Positions 32,930 to 44,160 of a stretch of 64,000 bases of DNA are shown here, piece by piece. The position numbers were made by a program, and so were the translations under genes. A model generated the notes under the pieces. The model was not told the origin of the DNA. It made no database searches and saw only the letters and a list, made by a program, of their open reading frames with translations. This DNA is from Metarhizium brunneum. Taxonomy: Eukaryota > Ascomycota > Sordariomycetes > Hypocreales > Clavicipitaceae. Position 1 is the stretch's first letter; the number at the start of each line of letters is the position of its first letter. The DNA is taken from contig NC_089422.1 in NCBI RefSeq assembly GCF_013426205.1, positions 6,324,001 through 6,388,000 of the forward strand, in the 5' to 3' direction.

Positions 32930-33913
32930 ATGTCAAGTTTGAAGCAAACCTCTGACAAATTGCAGCCAAAGTGCCAGGTTACTCTTCACGGTGTGTTGCC
33001 TAGGGAAACCTTCGATTGTTCCATTCATTTTGACAAGGTGTATATTCTTGTGCAAAGGCTCTCTCGATTGCTGAATTACGCCAGCTATCAGCCACTCTCC
33101 GCGCTGACGCTATTGACCCTGATCTCAAGCTCGATTATGGCCCCTTTGAAGGCTCGGCCAAGTTGCGTATGTGCATTGCCGAGCTTCACTCGACGCCCGA
33201 GGTGCCAAGCAGACCAAACAACCAAATTGAAACAACCCCAACCCCAACCCCAACCCCCCCAGATCTTTCCTTGAGGAGGTTGTGGCGTTAGCCAAACGAT
33301 TCAACATTGCCATCTTCTGCGACGAGGTCTTGACCCCCCTTTTCCGTACGGACGATCCAACACCGCCACCAGTTGAGTCGCTGGGATATGAGAATTCCAT
33401 CTCGATAGGCCCTCTGTCGAAGGCATGGGGACTTCCTGGGGTGCGAGCAGGATGGGTGATATCCAGAAACGCTGCCCTTCTGCGCAAAATACTCATAGCA
33501 AGGGATTACACCACCATCTCTGTCTCACGACTGGACGATGGAGTCGCGGCATACGCCCTTGGTCCCGAGGTGCGTCGGAACCTTTTTAAGCATCATCTGG
33601 CTTTGTGTAGGGAAAGCATTGCTCTGCTTGACGAATGTATACGGCGTAACAAACTGTGCCGACGCACCACATGCAAGCCTCAAGGCGGAGGCACGGGATT
33701 CATACAGATTCTCGGCAACAACGGGGAGGCTGTTGACCACTTTGAGTTTGGACTTCTGGTTGTCAAGGAGCCGAGCTTGTTAGCAGTTCCGTGTTCGTTT
33801 TGTTTCCGGATGAAGGAACGAACGACTCTAGGGGGTATCTGAGGTTTTCGCTTGGAGACCCTGATGTTTTGAGAAAGGTCTTACCTCTTTTGGAGAAGGT
33901 ATTGAAGGAGTGA
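32930..33913 (+). pseudogene. Decayed PLP-dependent aminotransferase (class I/II)
   Basis: The fragment retains recognisable fold-type I aminotransferase blocks. An N-terminal stretch from about 33058 reads LSIAELRQLSATLRADAIDP then LDYGPFEGSAKLR. It then jumps to RSFLEEVVALAKRFNIAIFCDEV, the PLP-lysine loop SKAWGLPGVRAGWV, RDYTTISVSRLDDGVAAYALGP and GGGTGFIQI. The expected middle part (roughly 80 codons, including the NPQNPTG loop) is missing, and a CCCCAA repeat sits at that point. A further frame change near 33800 separates the last block (GYLRFSLGDPDVLRKVLPLLEKVLKE, stop 33913). An upstream HGVLPRETFDCS piece suggests another frame change near 33050. The missing core rules out a normal enzyme. 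The limits upstream of 33058 are soft. Confidence 0.75.
33236..33260 (+). repeat. CCCCAA tandem repeat at a gene deletion point
   Basis: Three to four copies of CCCCAA followed by a C-run, exactly where the middle of the aminotransferase is missing. Confidence 0.9.
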
Positions 33914-34398
33914 GTGGTGAACTTGGACGCGACAAGATGCAACACTCTCAGGCTATTCCCCGATATTGTATGAATGCGTCGGGCGCCTGCCCAGTTAGGT
34001 AGTGGCTGTTGAATTGGCGAAGTAGTACTTGATTCCAACTACCTCATTTTTGCCAGTCGTAGAATATTGGTCTCGTCCAACGGACAGTCGTGTCGGACAG
34101 CTAAAATGCTGGCATCAGGTGGCAGGTGCCAACCAGGTGCCAACCCCAGCTGGCAAGCTATATGTTTACCGGTGCCGGCAACACATTGTAGTTGATTCTT
34201 TATAAAACAAGACTAGAAATCGAATCAAATTTACCATCAAACCCTCCCCATAGCAAATAGATTTTGCGTCACGCCCGGTTCCTCGATTTGCTCCAAGTCG
34301 TGCGGGACTTGTGGAATCCCAGGTATGCATCAAGACAATCACACCACTTTCTGTATCCGCATACCTCAGTATCTTACAAGTATTATTAGAACTCCCAG
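33914..34398. other. Intergenic region
   Basis: About 480 bp with short direct repeats of AGGTGCCAACC near 34124-34144. No gene recognised. Confidence 0.45.
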
Positions 34399-35460
34399 AT
34401 GAATGATCCGTTTAGAGACCATGATCGCAACACCTGGTCGCTGCGGCTCGAAATAGAGGATCGTATTCTCTCAAGACTCCATGGCTTCTACTTCGCCGCC
34501 GGTGACACCATTCTGGGGAGCAAGCACGAGGACAAGGCCCTTATACAAGAATTGTGTCCTGAAAATGCAGGAAATAACATCACTTTGGATGTAACCAACT
34601 TCATCCTTAGAACCCTTGTAGCATGTAGCCGGAAGTGGCATATGTTGCATGACTTTGGCCCATTGCGTTTCTGGAACGACGTGACCACGCTGGGTAGAAG
34701 GAACTCAAACATCCATATTCGGCCCATGAACACTAGGAACCTTATTACGGCTTTAATTAAAGCACGTCAAAGATATGTCCTACGACAGAGCGCCATATAT
34801 CCCGACTTCGTTATGGAAACCGACCTGAAGCCCGGCAGCGACACGGCTGCACAGGCCATTCTCGAACGCGTTTTGGATTTAGAAGACCCGATCACATTCT
34901 CTGGGGACATTTTCAGGAGTCCACTGTGTAGCGACTCAGAGAAGCGAGACTTGCTCAAGCATGCTATAAATTACGGCCCGGTGAAGCAGATCTCTGGCAA
35001 GAAATATCAGCTTGCCCAGGGCGCTCCCCAGAATCTACACCCTATATCGGATCTAGCCCGAAAGCCAGCAATTTTGAATTCGAGAGGGTTTGTGGAACAG
35101 CTGGCAGTTGGTCCAACATCTCCCAAAGAAGGAGTTGACAATATCACAGCGCCAAAGTCAGTCCCTGCCAAACGAATATCGACGCCAACACGAAGTCATG
35201 ACGTTAACTTACCCCGTACCGCTAGCGGTGGAAGGGGAAAGTCGAGATGTGTATTTGTAACGCCTACCCGATGTAAAAGACTAGCCAGGGGAAAAGAATC
35301 ACCATTGTTAGATACGAGCAATGATAAGAGCACACAACAGAGCAAGAAGAGAGTCAAGACTAGCGTCAAGTCAGATGCACGAGAGCCGGCGGCCGAAGCA
35401 CGCTCGCCGACAATTGCAAAATGTCTGAAGAGCCCGTCCAGCGTTCGATCCGGCGTATAG
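34399..35460 (+). CDS. Unrecognised protein, 353 residues
   Basis: I do not recognise a family. One uninterrupted frame begins with MNDPFRDHDRNTWSLR. The first 210 residues have the mix of hydrophobic and charged positions expected of a folded, mostly helical domain, with no signal peptide or membrane segment. The remaining 140 residues are basic and disordered, rich in Ser, Thr, Lys and Arg, with possible nuclear-localisation clusters KKRVK and CKRLARGK and several SP/TP sites. This suggests a nuclear or chromatin-associated protein, an inference from composition only. It lies alone between the aminotransferase pseudogene and a 1.4-kb gap. Introns are not needed. It may be lineage-restricted. 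Confidence 0.55.
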   Translation: MNDPFRDHDRNTWSLRLEIEDRILSRLHGFYFAAGDTILGSKHEDKALIQELCPENAGNNITLDVTNFILRTLVACSRKWHMLHDFGPLRFWNDVTTLGRRNSNIHIRPMNTRNLITALIKARQRYVLRQSAIYPDFVMETDLKPGSDTAAQAILERVLDLEDPITFSGDIFRSPLCSDSEKRDLLKHAINYGPVKQISGKKYQLAQGAPQNLHPISDLARKPAILNSRGFVEQLAVGPTSPKEGVDNITAPKSVPAKRISTPTRSHDVNLPRTASGGRGKSRCVFVTPTRCKRLARGKESPLLDTSNDKSTQQSKKRVKTSVKSDAREPAAEARSPTIAKCLKSPSSVRSGV

Positions 35461-36854
35461 TCGGAAGGTTGCCTGCCCTCTACTTGGTACTGCATACGAT
35501 GTGTTAGCCCCTAATGCGGCTCGTTACAATTGTCAGCACGGTTGACATGACTTCAGGGACGGCGATCGGTTCCTATACTCACGAGGTCTAACCAAGTTGA
35601 AGATATATTTACAGTTCCAAAGAAGTTGAATAGATTATTTGAAATAGCTTCTACCGTACCGGTTCGATGAGTTCTCTTATACTATGCTGTTCGTGCTAGC
35701 AAACTCAACATTAGTTTACTTTGGCTTCTGAAAAACACTCACTACGGCCATGTATGTCTACCTTGACCAAGTAGACACATGCGACGTAGTAGCCAGTATA
35801 CGGAGCCAGCAAGGAATTTGACTCATGTAGCTCTGTGCCTATGGCCTAGATTGTGACTCGCAAGGGCGTCGCATCTGTCCGTGACGAAGAACCTGGTTCA
35901 GGTCAAAACCACGTGCTCAAAACTCTGCCACCCTTTGCCTTGCACGAGAACAGCCCACGCGTCATATTGTGCATGGGAGATAATCAGCCGGAGGGTGATT
36001 CGCCCGTGACCTCGACGTTGCAGAAGTTGGGACATGGCAGAACGTTGGAATAACTCAACAATTAGACTTAACAACCGGCCCCACGTGCTTACTTGCATAT
36101 GTTTTGCCGACGAGCCCGCACCGACTGGAGCAGGCCAATGGCAGTGACTTGAATTACCAATTACGAGGTGGATGTTGAACTTGCCAAGAACACGCAAACA
36201 AGATCCTGGAAATAGGACGCGGGCAATTGTCTTGTCCGCAGCTCTCCGCACTGGCTAGTGTCTGTGATGGGAAAGCCTGCAAGACTAAACCGGACATGGA
36301 CTCGCGAGGTTGATGGCCAAATCCATGGCCTTTCCCTCCGAGGTCCGTGGCCAATTGGGGATAAAGCGATGTGCACGTTGGGCATGTTCCTGCCGATCAT
36401 TTCTCGAATCTTGCCGATATTGAAGGCGCCATGGTACAACCGCGGGCTGATGCCGTAGACCAACCCCCGCTCGAACAATCTACATTTGTAGACCGAGCCG
36501 TCCCCTGAGTCCTCTGGTCCTGCCGGGAGAGGAGGAGTGATCTGAGGTCGCGTGTGCTAGAGACAGACCGACGCGTGCGGTTTCGAAATACGTGGAAATT
36601 ACGCGGAAACGTGTATGTATCCGGGGCATTCTGTTGGACGATGCAGCCGGCCAATGTAGGACGAGGTTGCGGGGAGAATGCATGGAGGAGATGAGATGGT
36701 GATTCTGGTTGATAGGGGGTTGTGAAGAGGGAATTGGACCAGAATCCAGATATAACTATGCTGCTCTTCCTCGTGGCAATAGACATGGCCATGGAGGAGA
36801 GTGTCTCAAGGCACATATCTGGCTGTAAAACTCGAAGACATAAGAAGAAGAAAA
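35461..36854. other. Large intergenic region
   Basis: About 1.4 kb. Several short open frames on both strands lack family resemblance or sensible starts; I see no gene. Confidence 0.45.
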
Positions 36855-39305
36855 ATGAGGCCTCAGTTCTTGCTTTGCGTAACCAGCCTCCTGGCCGGCA
36901 CGGCTACTGCCAGCTTCGACGGCAACGTCAACTACGACAGCCCGTCTAGGCGCCATGAGAGCCTGGGCATTGACGTTGGCCTTGTCGAGCGTCGGTCATG
37001 GAAGCGCGGCAACGTGGCCCATGAGCCGTCGCAGTTGCACTTCACCCATGGCATTGCCTCTGGCGACCCGTGGCCCGAGAGTGTCATCCTCTGGACCCGT
37101 GTTGCCCCTCGAAACGAGTCTGACAAGAGCGAGGCAACTGTCAATGGAACGGCTCCTCTCTGGAGCCATGAGACGGACAAGTATATCAAGGCTGATGCTA
37201 ACCCCATCTGCGTCGAGTGGAAGGTGTTTCAAAGCAAGCGCGCGAATAGCACCAGCCAGAAGGTTGTGGCTAGCGGCAAGGCATACACGACCTCAGACAT
37301 TGATTATACCGTCAAGGTAGGAAAGCTTCGTCAGCGGTGTGGTCGGAGAAAAGTGCTGATTGTGGTTGTGTCATATAGGTCGAGGCCAAGGGGCTCAAAC
37401 CCTTGACCACGTACTTTTATCAGTTTAACGTTTGCGCATCTTCCAACAAGAGTCCCGTTGGCCGTACCAAGACTGCGCCTGCCAGGGACGATGCTGTTTC
37501 CAAGTTGAGCTTTGCAGTGTTTTCTTGCAGCAACTTTCGTGAGTGATGGACTGGCTCCACTGCCTTGGACTGAAGATGGATCGAGGGCTGACAATGTCTG
37601 CAGCTAATGGCTATTTCAACGCTTATGGCAATGCCGCAAGGAAGGATAAGCACGACTATGCCATCCACCTTGGTGACTACCTTTATGAGACTGGAAGGGG
37701 TGGTGAGCGTGCTACCAAACCCTCTGGAACCATTTGGACTCTAGGGGACTATAGGACTCGCCACGGGCTGGTTTGTCATTGCTGTGTTCTTGTCATGATT
37801 TTGATTACTCACACGAGGACAGTATCGAAGCGATGCCGATTTGCAACTCTTGTCTAAGAACTCCCCCTGGATCACTACGTGGGATGACCACGGTAAATTG
37901 AATCGGGTGGCATGGCATGAGAGACCGTATGCTGATGTCAGATACAGAGTTTGCAGATAATGGCTACAGGGATGGCTTCAGTGGTCTTAATAACACTGAG
38001 GACTCATTCCTCAAGTCTGGTACCAAAGTTACTGTCGATACCCGCAAAGTACATGCTGTTCGCGCCTATTTCGAGTGGATGCCAATTCGGTACTATTTTT
38101 TTCTCCTGCCAGATTTCCTGTCAATGTGATAGCTGGGAATGACTGATTGTTGTGTACATAGTCAAACCGACGTCGACGACGGTCTGCGGGTTTGGCGATC
38201 CTTCCAGATGGGAAAGCTGATGGATCTCATAATCCTCGACACCCGAAACTATGACCGGAGCATCACCGACCTTTGTAAGTACGCTGAAAAAGGCCCAGTT
38301 ATGAATCAACACACTGATCAACTGGAGACTGGAACAAACACTACATTAGCGAGATTGCAGATGACCCGAGCCGCTCGTTGATGGGAGCACGTCAGGAAAA
38401 CTGGTTTTACCGGTCTCTCAGTCAGTCCAAGGAGCGAGGTGCCACATGGCGCATTATTGGTAACCAGATTGTTTTCTCGCGCATCCTGCAGAACGACAAC
38501 CGGGGTCTAAATGGCGACGCCTGGGACGTAAGTCGAGCCTACAGTGATATGCCATCAGATTTGTAGGTTGATAATACAGCTGACGGCGTATTATATTAGG
38601 GCTACATTGCCAACCGCAATAGGACCCTGCGACACATGTACGACAACGAGATTGACAACAACATCTTCCTGGCGGGAGACTCTCACCAGAACTGGGTACG
38701 TAAATAACAAATATCGGGACAGGAACGAGTGAAGCTGCTGCTGCTGCTGCTGATGATGATAGTAGGCGTCTGATCTCGCCTGGCTTGGAAACAAGCCGTA
38801 CGACAAGGCCACCGGAAACGGAGCCATTGGCGTAGAACTCGCCGGCACGGCCGTCAGCTCCAGTGGTCAAGATGGACCTATCGAGCCTATTGCCGGTGAC
38901 AGTGCTCGAAGCCTGGTGAAGCGCAACGAGGAGCTTGGGTGGCAGGAAGGCTATTACCGTGGATACTTTGAGTTGACGATTACGCCTGACAAGGCGACTG
39001 CGCAGTACTACGGTGAGCCTCGGGGTTGATGATCTTGCTGCCCAACAACGGAGAGCTGGAGGACTAATATATCAAACGTGATTACGTGCTTAGGCTGCCC
39101 TACCGTCGCGACCAGAAACGGCTGGGATATTCCCCTGGCCAACTTTAGCATTGTTGCGGGCGGGAATCACCTGGAGCGTCCGATTGCTGGTGGGAAGGTC
39201 GAGTCGGGGGCGCTGAGAGACGGCCAGGTCAAACATAGCAACTTGACGCTGAATACGAATACCGGTAAGTGGGAGGTTATTGGCTTTGAGAAGATGTACT
39301 TGTAA
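36855..39305 (+). CDS. Secreted PhoD-like alkaline phosphatase, ten exons
   Basis: Predicted extracellular phosphodiesterase/phosphomonoesterase of the PhoD (metallophos) family, acting in phosphate scavenging. Exons: 36855..37316, 37379..37538, 37604..37770, 37823..37892, 37948..38089, 38162..38274, 38328..38527, 38600..38695, 38766..39012, 39094..39305; 622 residues. A signal peptide MRPQFLLCVTSLLAGTATA is followed by the N-terminal PhoD domain (GIASGDPWPESVILWTRV). Metal-site motifs are FAVFSCSNF, HLGDYLYE, TTWDDHEFADN and LAGDSHQNW, the last ending at a splice junction. Nine short introns, all with GT donors; the sixth uses a GAG acceptor (…CTGGAG), less usual but needed for frame. Start chosen because it places the signal peptide at the terminus. 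Confidence 0.9.
38734..38760 (+). repeat. CTG/ATG triplet repeat within a PhoD intron
   Basis: Run of CTG triplets followed by ATG triplets just before the acceptor of the eighth intron. Confidence 0.85.
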
Positions 39306-40354
39306 GAAGAAGACGGGGTGGTGCGTCGGAAAATGAGGCTCAATTGATGATTTTTAACATGGCAAAAGCGAAATAAAAAAGCTGGTACTGCGTAGTGTTT
39401 GATGCAATTTGGCAGTTGACCAGACTTCATTGACCGGACGGCTTTTCACCGACGGCAGGGAAGCGTCCAGTTGACCCAGTGCCCTTTCCCAGCCACCTCG
39501 TATTCGGGCCAGCCTATGTACCTAGGTACCTACCTGCACCCACTATTGACTCTCACTGGGAAATAATAGTTGACCTGTAAGGAACGACCCGTGCACTTGC
39601 TTATGATTCTGGTCAACTTCCGCTCGGAATATTCGGTAGCCATCCTCGTCAATGTCAGAAAAGGAATCTGGACCGCTCACATTGCCCAGTGCTTGCTCCG
39701 CTACCAGCCTCAAACCTTGACTCAAGCTCCCCGAGAGGCTTGATGTTCGCAGGCCTGTTGTCAAGAGTCGATAAACGGCCTGGTGCCCTGTTTGGGGCGT
39801 TTGGGGCGCTGATCCCGGCATCCCGGCACCTCCAAGGGTGCCACTTGACGTCACATATTGACTTCGCGCTTTGCGACAGTCCAGTCTCGCAATCTTGTCG
39901 GAGAAATATTCGCGGATGATGGCCGAGACGGAGTTCGGACGGCCATGGCGAGGATGCCCTCTTGTTGGCTTTGTTACAACGCCGGCTCCTTTTCTTCTCA
40001 GCCCTGACTCTCCGACGCCTAATCTTCTTTGTTCCCTAATCCGTCGCCTGAGACCATTGTCCTGAACTCGTTATCCTGAACTTGGAGCTGTTGACAGGTC
40101 GCATTCCTTGAACATTGACTCTCCTTGTGGCGCCTGAGACTAAAAACAGAAGCACAACAAATATTCCAAACATCCATGTTCCAGCATACATAAATATAAG
40201 GCCGGCAAGCAAGCGCATACTCTGTCTGGCCTTTGAAACTTCATTAATCAACGCGCAACACTGCAACACGCATAACTAAGCTCAACAAAAATTTGTCACT
40301 AGATTAGAGGAGCGGCCTGGCTTGGCTTTTGGGCCCAAGCTTCAACACTGCCAA
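39306..40354. other. Intergenic region
   Basis: About 1 kb. A TACCTAGGTACCTACC block lies at about 39518-39534. No gene recognised. Confidence 0.45.
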
Positions 40355-42353
40355 ATGGCCACCATTGCCCCAAGCCCATCGGCTACACCCGATACCAACG
40401 GTGTCAACGGTGTCAACGGTGCCGGGCAGACGAAATCCGACATCGCCAATCTACCTGATCCTGTAGACCAAGCCAATGGCGCGGATCAGAGTCCCCAGGC
40501 CAAGCCCGATGCCGCAAATTCACCCAAGGCAGCCAACGACGCTGACAACGAAACCGACGACAACGCGGGCCAGGGCACCTCCAACACCAAGCATTCACAG
40601 CCTCGAGAAAACGAAACAGGGCCGACACTCAAACCCAAATCACTGCAAGCGAATGGCTCTGGTCTGAAAAAGGCCATCAAGGGCAAGAAGCCTCCTGGGG
40701 GGTTCGACACAACACCGCTGCCAGACGCGCCTCAAGGCTATACCATTCGATTTACCTTTCGCTATGCTGCCAACTTACCACCGGCCGACTTTAGTACTGC
40801 CTCCTCTGACCCGTTTCTCACCGCCACCCTCACGGCGTCCAACCCCAAGAGACACAAGGAGGACCCTGACCTCGTCCATCGCACTCGCACCATTAGGAAG
40901 ACGACAGAGCCGGAATGGAACGAAGAGTGGGTGGTCGCAAATGTGCCTCCGTCAGGATTTAAACTCAAGTGTCGCCTCTACGATGAGGACGCCGCTGACC
41001 ATGACGACCGCCTGGGAAACGTGACCATCGAAGTGCCTCAAGTATTTGAACAGTGGGAAGGAATTCCTCCACCGGGTAAGGAGTATGCGGCCAAGAAACG
41101 CGTCATCAGCAAGCGAGCTTTGTTTGTTCAGGGAATCGCAAGTTTGTTGCGTTCTGATACTCATCTCACCCCAAAACTCTGCGTCAGCATCGAAGTCCTC
41201 GGCAAATCAGATCCTCCATTTGCCCAGATGTGTACCCTTGGGCCAACGAGGTGGACAAAGCACTTTAGTCCCATGATTGGGAGAATAACAGGCACAAAAG
41301 TGAACAAGGATGAGGAACATGACCAGGAAGGGGGATCTCGTCAGGCCACGAGCACCGGTCAACCCGAGGAAAAGAAGAGTCAAAAATACGAGTAAGCGAA
41401 AGGCGTCCCCATTCATGGACAAAAGAAATTGCGATTCTGATGGATTTTATAGCTTCCAAGCAAACGAAATGCAACTACAGGGCCCCGTACCACCTGAACT
41501 GTACCACCGCTATGTTGAGTTCAGACCCATCATCAGTTCCATGTTCTCGTCAAAGGGCATCCGTGGCAAAATTCTCAACATGGCGCTGCACAAGCAACAT
41601 AACCGCGTGTACAACTACGACCAGTCCACAGAATGGGGCTCATTCGAGCCATGCTCTGAAGAAGCGACCCAAGCCTTTCTCAGACTCGCCCACTTTGACG
41701 AAGGCGGCCGAACGTTTACCTATGTACTTACGCTGGACGGCCTGTTCCGGTTCACCGAGACGGGCAAAGAATTCGGCATTGACCTTCTGAGCAAGCATAC
41801 CATGCACTCTAACGTAGAGACGTACATTGCCTGCTCTGGAGAATTCTTCATTCGACGGCTTGAACGACCCGTCGCATCGGATGATCCCGAACCCGCAGAG
41901 AAGACACACCCAAAGGATCCCATCTCAGGTGGCCCGCCCGATGAGTCGCCGCCCGCCAACCCGGCGTACTACCAGCTTTTCATCGATAATGATTCTGGGA
42001 CCTACCGACCGGATAAGTCAATTTTACCCAAACTCAAGGAATTTTTCGAGAAGAACTTTCCCAACTTGGGCGTCGTCACTTTGCACTGTGAGGATGAGGA
42101 GCTCCAAAAGCTGAAGGAGGATCAGCGCAGCGCGAAGAAGAAGGAAGGCCATATGGTTAATTTGGTCATGAACAGGAGTCTGAGCAGTATCAGCTCGGCA
42201 GAGAGCGAGCTGAATGATCGCGATGAAACCTTTGAATCGGGGAAGAAGAGTAAACGAGAAGCTGCATTGGCCCTCCTAGAGAACCCCCATACGATAAAAG
42301 ATGCCCTGAAAGGGTCAGAACCCTCGAATAAGGGCAAAGCAGTGGAAGCTTGA
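40355..42353 (+). CDS. C2-domain protein
   Basis: Exons 40355..41391 and 41453..42353 (61-bp GT-AG intron) encode 645 residues. A disordered N-terminal 115 residues, rich in Asn, Asp, Ala and Gly with an NGVNGVNG repeat, leads into a C2 domain at about 129-235. This has beta-strand pattern GYTIRFTFRYAANLP, the acidic calcium-loop type SSDPFLTATL and TEPEWNEEWVV, and KLKCRLYDEDAADHDDRLGNVTIEV, so calcium or phospholipid binding is plausible. The second half is conserved-looking (LYHRYVEFRPIISSMFSSKGIRGKILNMALHKQHNR), and the C-terminus is charged with KKKEG. It resembles widespread uncharacterised fungal C2 proteins. The first ATG at 40355 is used. Confidence 0.82.
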
Positions 42354-42634
42354 AAATCTACCGGTTGGCTGTTGAAAAGGGTGGTGGTGGTTGGTGGTGT
42401 CATGTGCTTGCAATTTCCGAAAGCCTCAAGTTTGAGTGCCTGTCAGCGCTTGAGTTGGTCCCCTTGGTCTAGTATTCTATATGCTTCTGTATAATGTGAT
42501 ACCACTTTTTTTTTGTAGATCAGCCTCGCCGCACATGCCCGTAACCACGTGTTTAATGTATGTGACAATGCTAAACCCAATGCTCTCATCTGCTTGCCAT
42601 GTTGAGCGGCCAACGCGCCCGCCCTGGCGGCGCC

Positions 42635-43321
42635 TTATAAATTCGGCTTGAGAGCCACCCACGTACTGGCGGCCTTTGCCAGAACCGCGCCCTGCCCGTC
42701 CTTGACCTCGCACCTCATCCTCGTTTTCCGCCCTTGGATATTCTCGGTCCAGGACGTGACCCACACCACACCCGGGACGGGCACCGGCTGCAGGAACCTG
42801 ATGTCGAGGGAAGCCGTCACGCTGCTCAGCTTGTGCACGAGCCCGTCCTTGCCCAGCGCCGTGTTGATCTCGTTGACGGTCCCCATGCTCTCGTCCACCA
42901 TGGTCATGGTCATGCCGCCGTGGATGATGTTGTGGTAGCCGCTTAGCCCGTCGCCCACGGCAAACAGCGTGTCCACGCGCGTGATGGGCCGTGCGGGATC
43001 CCGCAGGTGCGTCTCGTCGTCGGGGCGGAAGAAGGACAGCACGTGCTTTAGGCCCCTTTCTGAGGCGAGCGTTGCGCCGACGAACTGATCGTGCTGGGGG
43101 GATACGGGGTTGAAGCATTGGGGGATGAACGGAATTGAGGGGCCCGTGCCGTAGGGGCTGTTTTCGCTCAGGAGGAGGTCGGCGCACCAGGGGATCGAGG
43201 TGAAGTGTGAAAGGGCGGATGGGTAGAGGCTTGGTGGTGTGTTGGGCGGGTGGAGGTTGAGGGCGGGACTGAGTACCCGATCGAGAGGGGTGAGCTGTGA
43301 GGGTTTATTGTTTTCTGACAT
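42635..43321 (-). CDS. Hotdog-fold thioesterase (PaaI/4HBT-like)
   Basis: Single-exon 228-residue protein, probably hydrolysing an acyl-CoA thioester; substrate unknown. The C-terminal half is a hotdog domain with the central helix motif GLSGYHNIIHGGMTMTMVDESMG (the IIHGG part contributes the oxyanion and catalytic region), followed by strands LDIRFLQPVPVPGVVWV and RMRCEVKDGQGAVLAKA. The N-terminal 100 residues are Pro-rich and include an IPWCADLL segment common in fungal relatives. No clear mitochondrial presequence. Start is the first Met in frame. G+C is high here, which leaves long empty frames on other phases. Confidence 0.88.
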   Translation of the reverse strand: MSENNKPSQLTPLDRVLSPALNLHPPNTPPSLYPSALSHFTSIPWCADLLLSENSPYGTGPSIPFIPQCFNPVSPQHDQFVGATLASERGLKHVLSFFRPDDETHLRDPARPITRVDTLFAVGDGLSGYHNIIHGGMTMTMVDESMGTVNEINTALGKDGLVHKLSSVTASLDIRFLQPVPVPGVVWVTSWTENIQGRKTRMRCEVKDGQGAVLAKAASTWVALKPNL

Positions 43322-44160
43322 GATAGGGTTGGAGGTTGTGGTTGTGGTTGTGAAACTGGGGAGGATTGATGGGCTTGTCGAGGAGTTGTTGGTGTTGATT
43401 CTTCACTGATTGATAAGTGAATGAACTTGGTATGGGGAAAATGGAGACCTCGGCTATGCGAGGCCCGTGAGTCGGGGTGGGTGGTTGGTGCTGTGGCTAC
43501 TTGTGTGGGGGTGCGGACGGCTCCGCGTACGGTCGCACAACTAGTCCCGACGTGTAAGTGCCTGCAGTTATCTCGGCAGACTGTGAATATCCACGCACGA
43601 CTACCCGCCTTGTCAAGAAGTATTTATCCATTGCAAGGTATATAACCACCTATTCTGTGTGGAATATCAAGTGTCCATCTACCTAGGTACCTAGTCAGGC
43701 ACCGTACCTAGTGGGTAGGCTGGTATGAAATAGCATACTGGATAGCCAAGTATTTGTATCATGGTTAATTTATCAACAGACATGGCACCAACACTTGTTG
43801 CGCTGAAATCATTTTCTACCAGCAAACATCCGTTTGCATGCCGATGACTGACCATTATGCACAGACCTCAATGTCATCCAAAGTGGCCCTCTAATATGTA
43901 GTAAAATTCACAGCCATCTCTGTCCATCTCACTCATAATGCCTGTCTACCTGCCAACTGCCATGGGCCGTTTATACTCTCGCCAGCTGGCAAATCATCTT
44001 GACCAGCCGACAGTCCAACGCGTGGAAAAAGGTCCATCTCATCATGAGAAAACCACGCCAAAATCTGCCTCTGCCATTCTACAGTTTTCTCTACATTTGC
44101 AAACCTCACATCTAACCCGTAATTAACCATTTCCATTACCTGCAACCAGCTTTCATCACC
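43322..44160. promoter_or_regulatory. Divergent intergenic region
   Basis: About 840 bp between the thioesterase and GPCR starts. A CTAGGTACCTAG-type cluster occupies about 43677-43720. No gene recognised. Confidence 0.5.

Noticed and set aside
36397..36816. 139-codon minus-strand frame before the PhoD gene
   Set aside because: Low-quality sequence with no recognised domain and overlapping the PhoD promoter.
42477..43187. 236-codon Arg/His-rich minus-strand frame overlapping the thioesterase
   Set aside because: Composition is that of a shifted frame in G+C-rich coding DNA; the overlapping frame has a clear hotdog domain.
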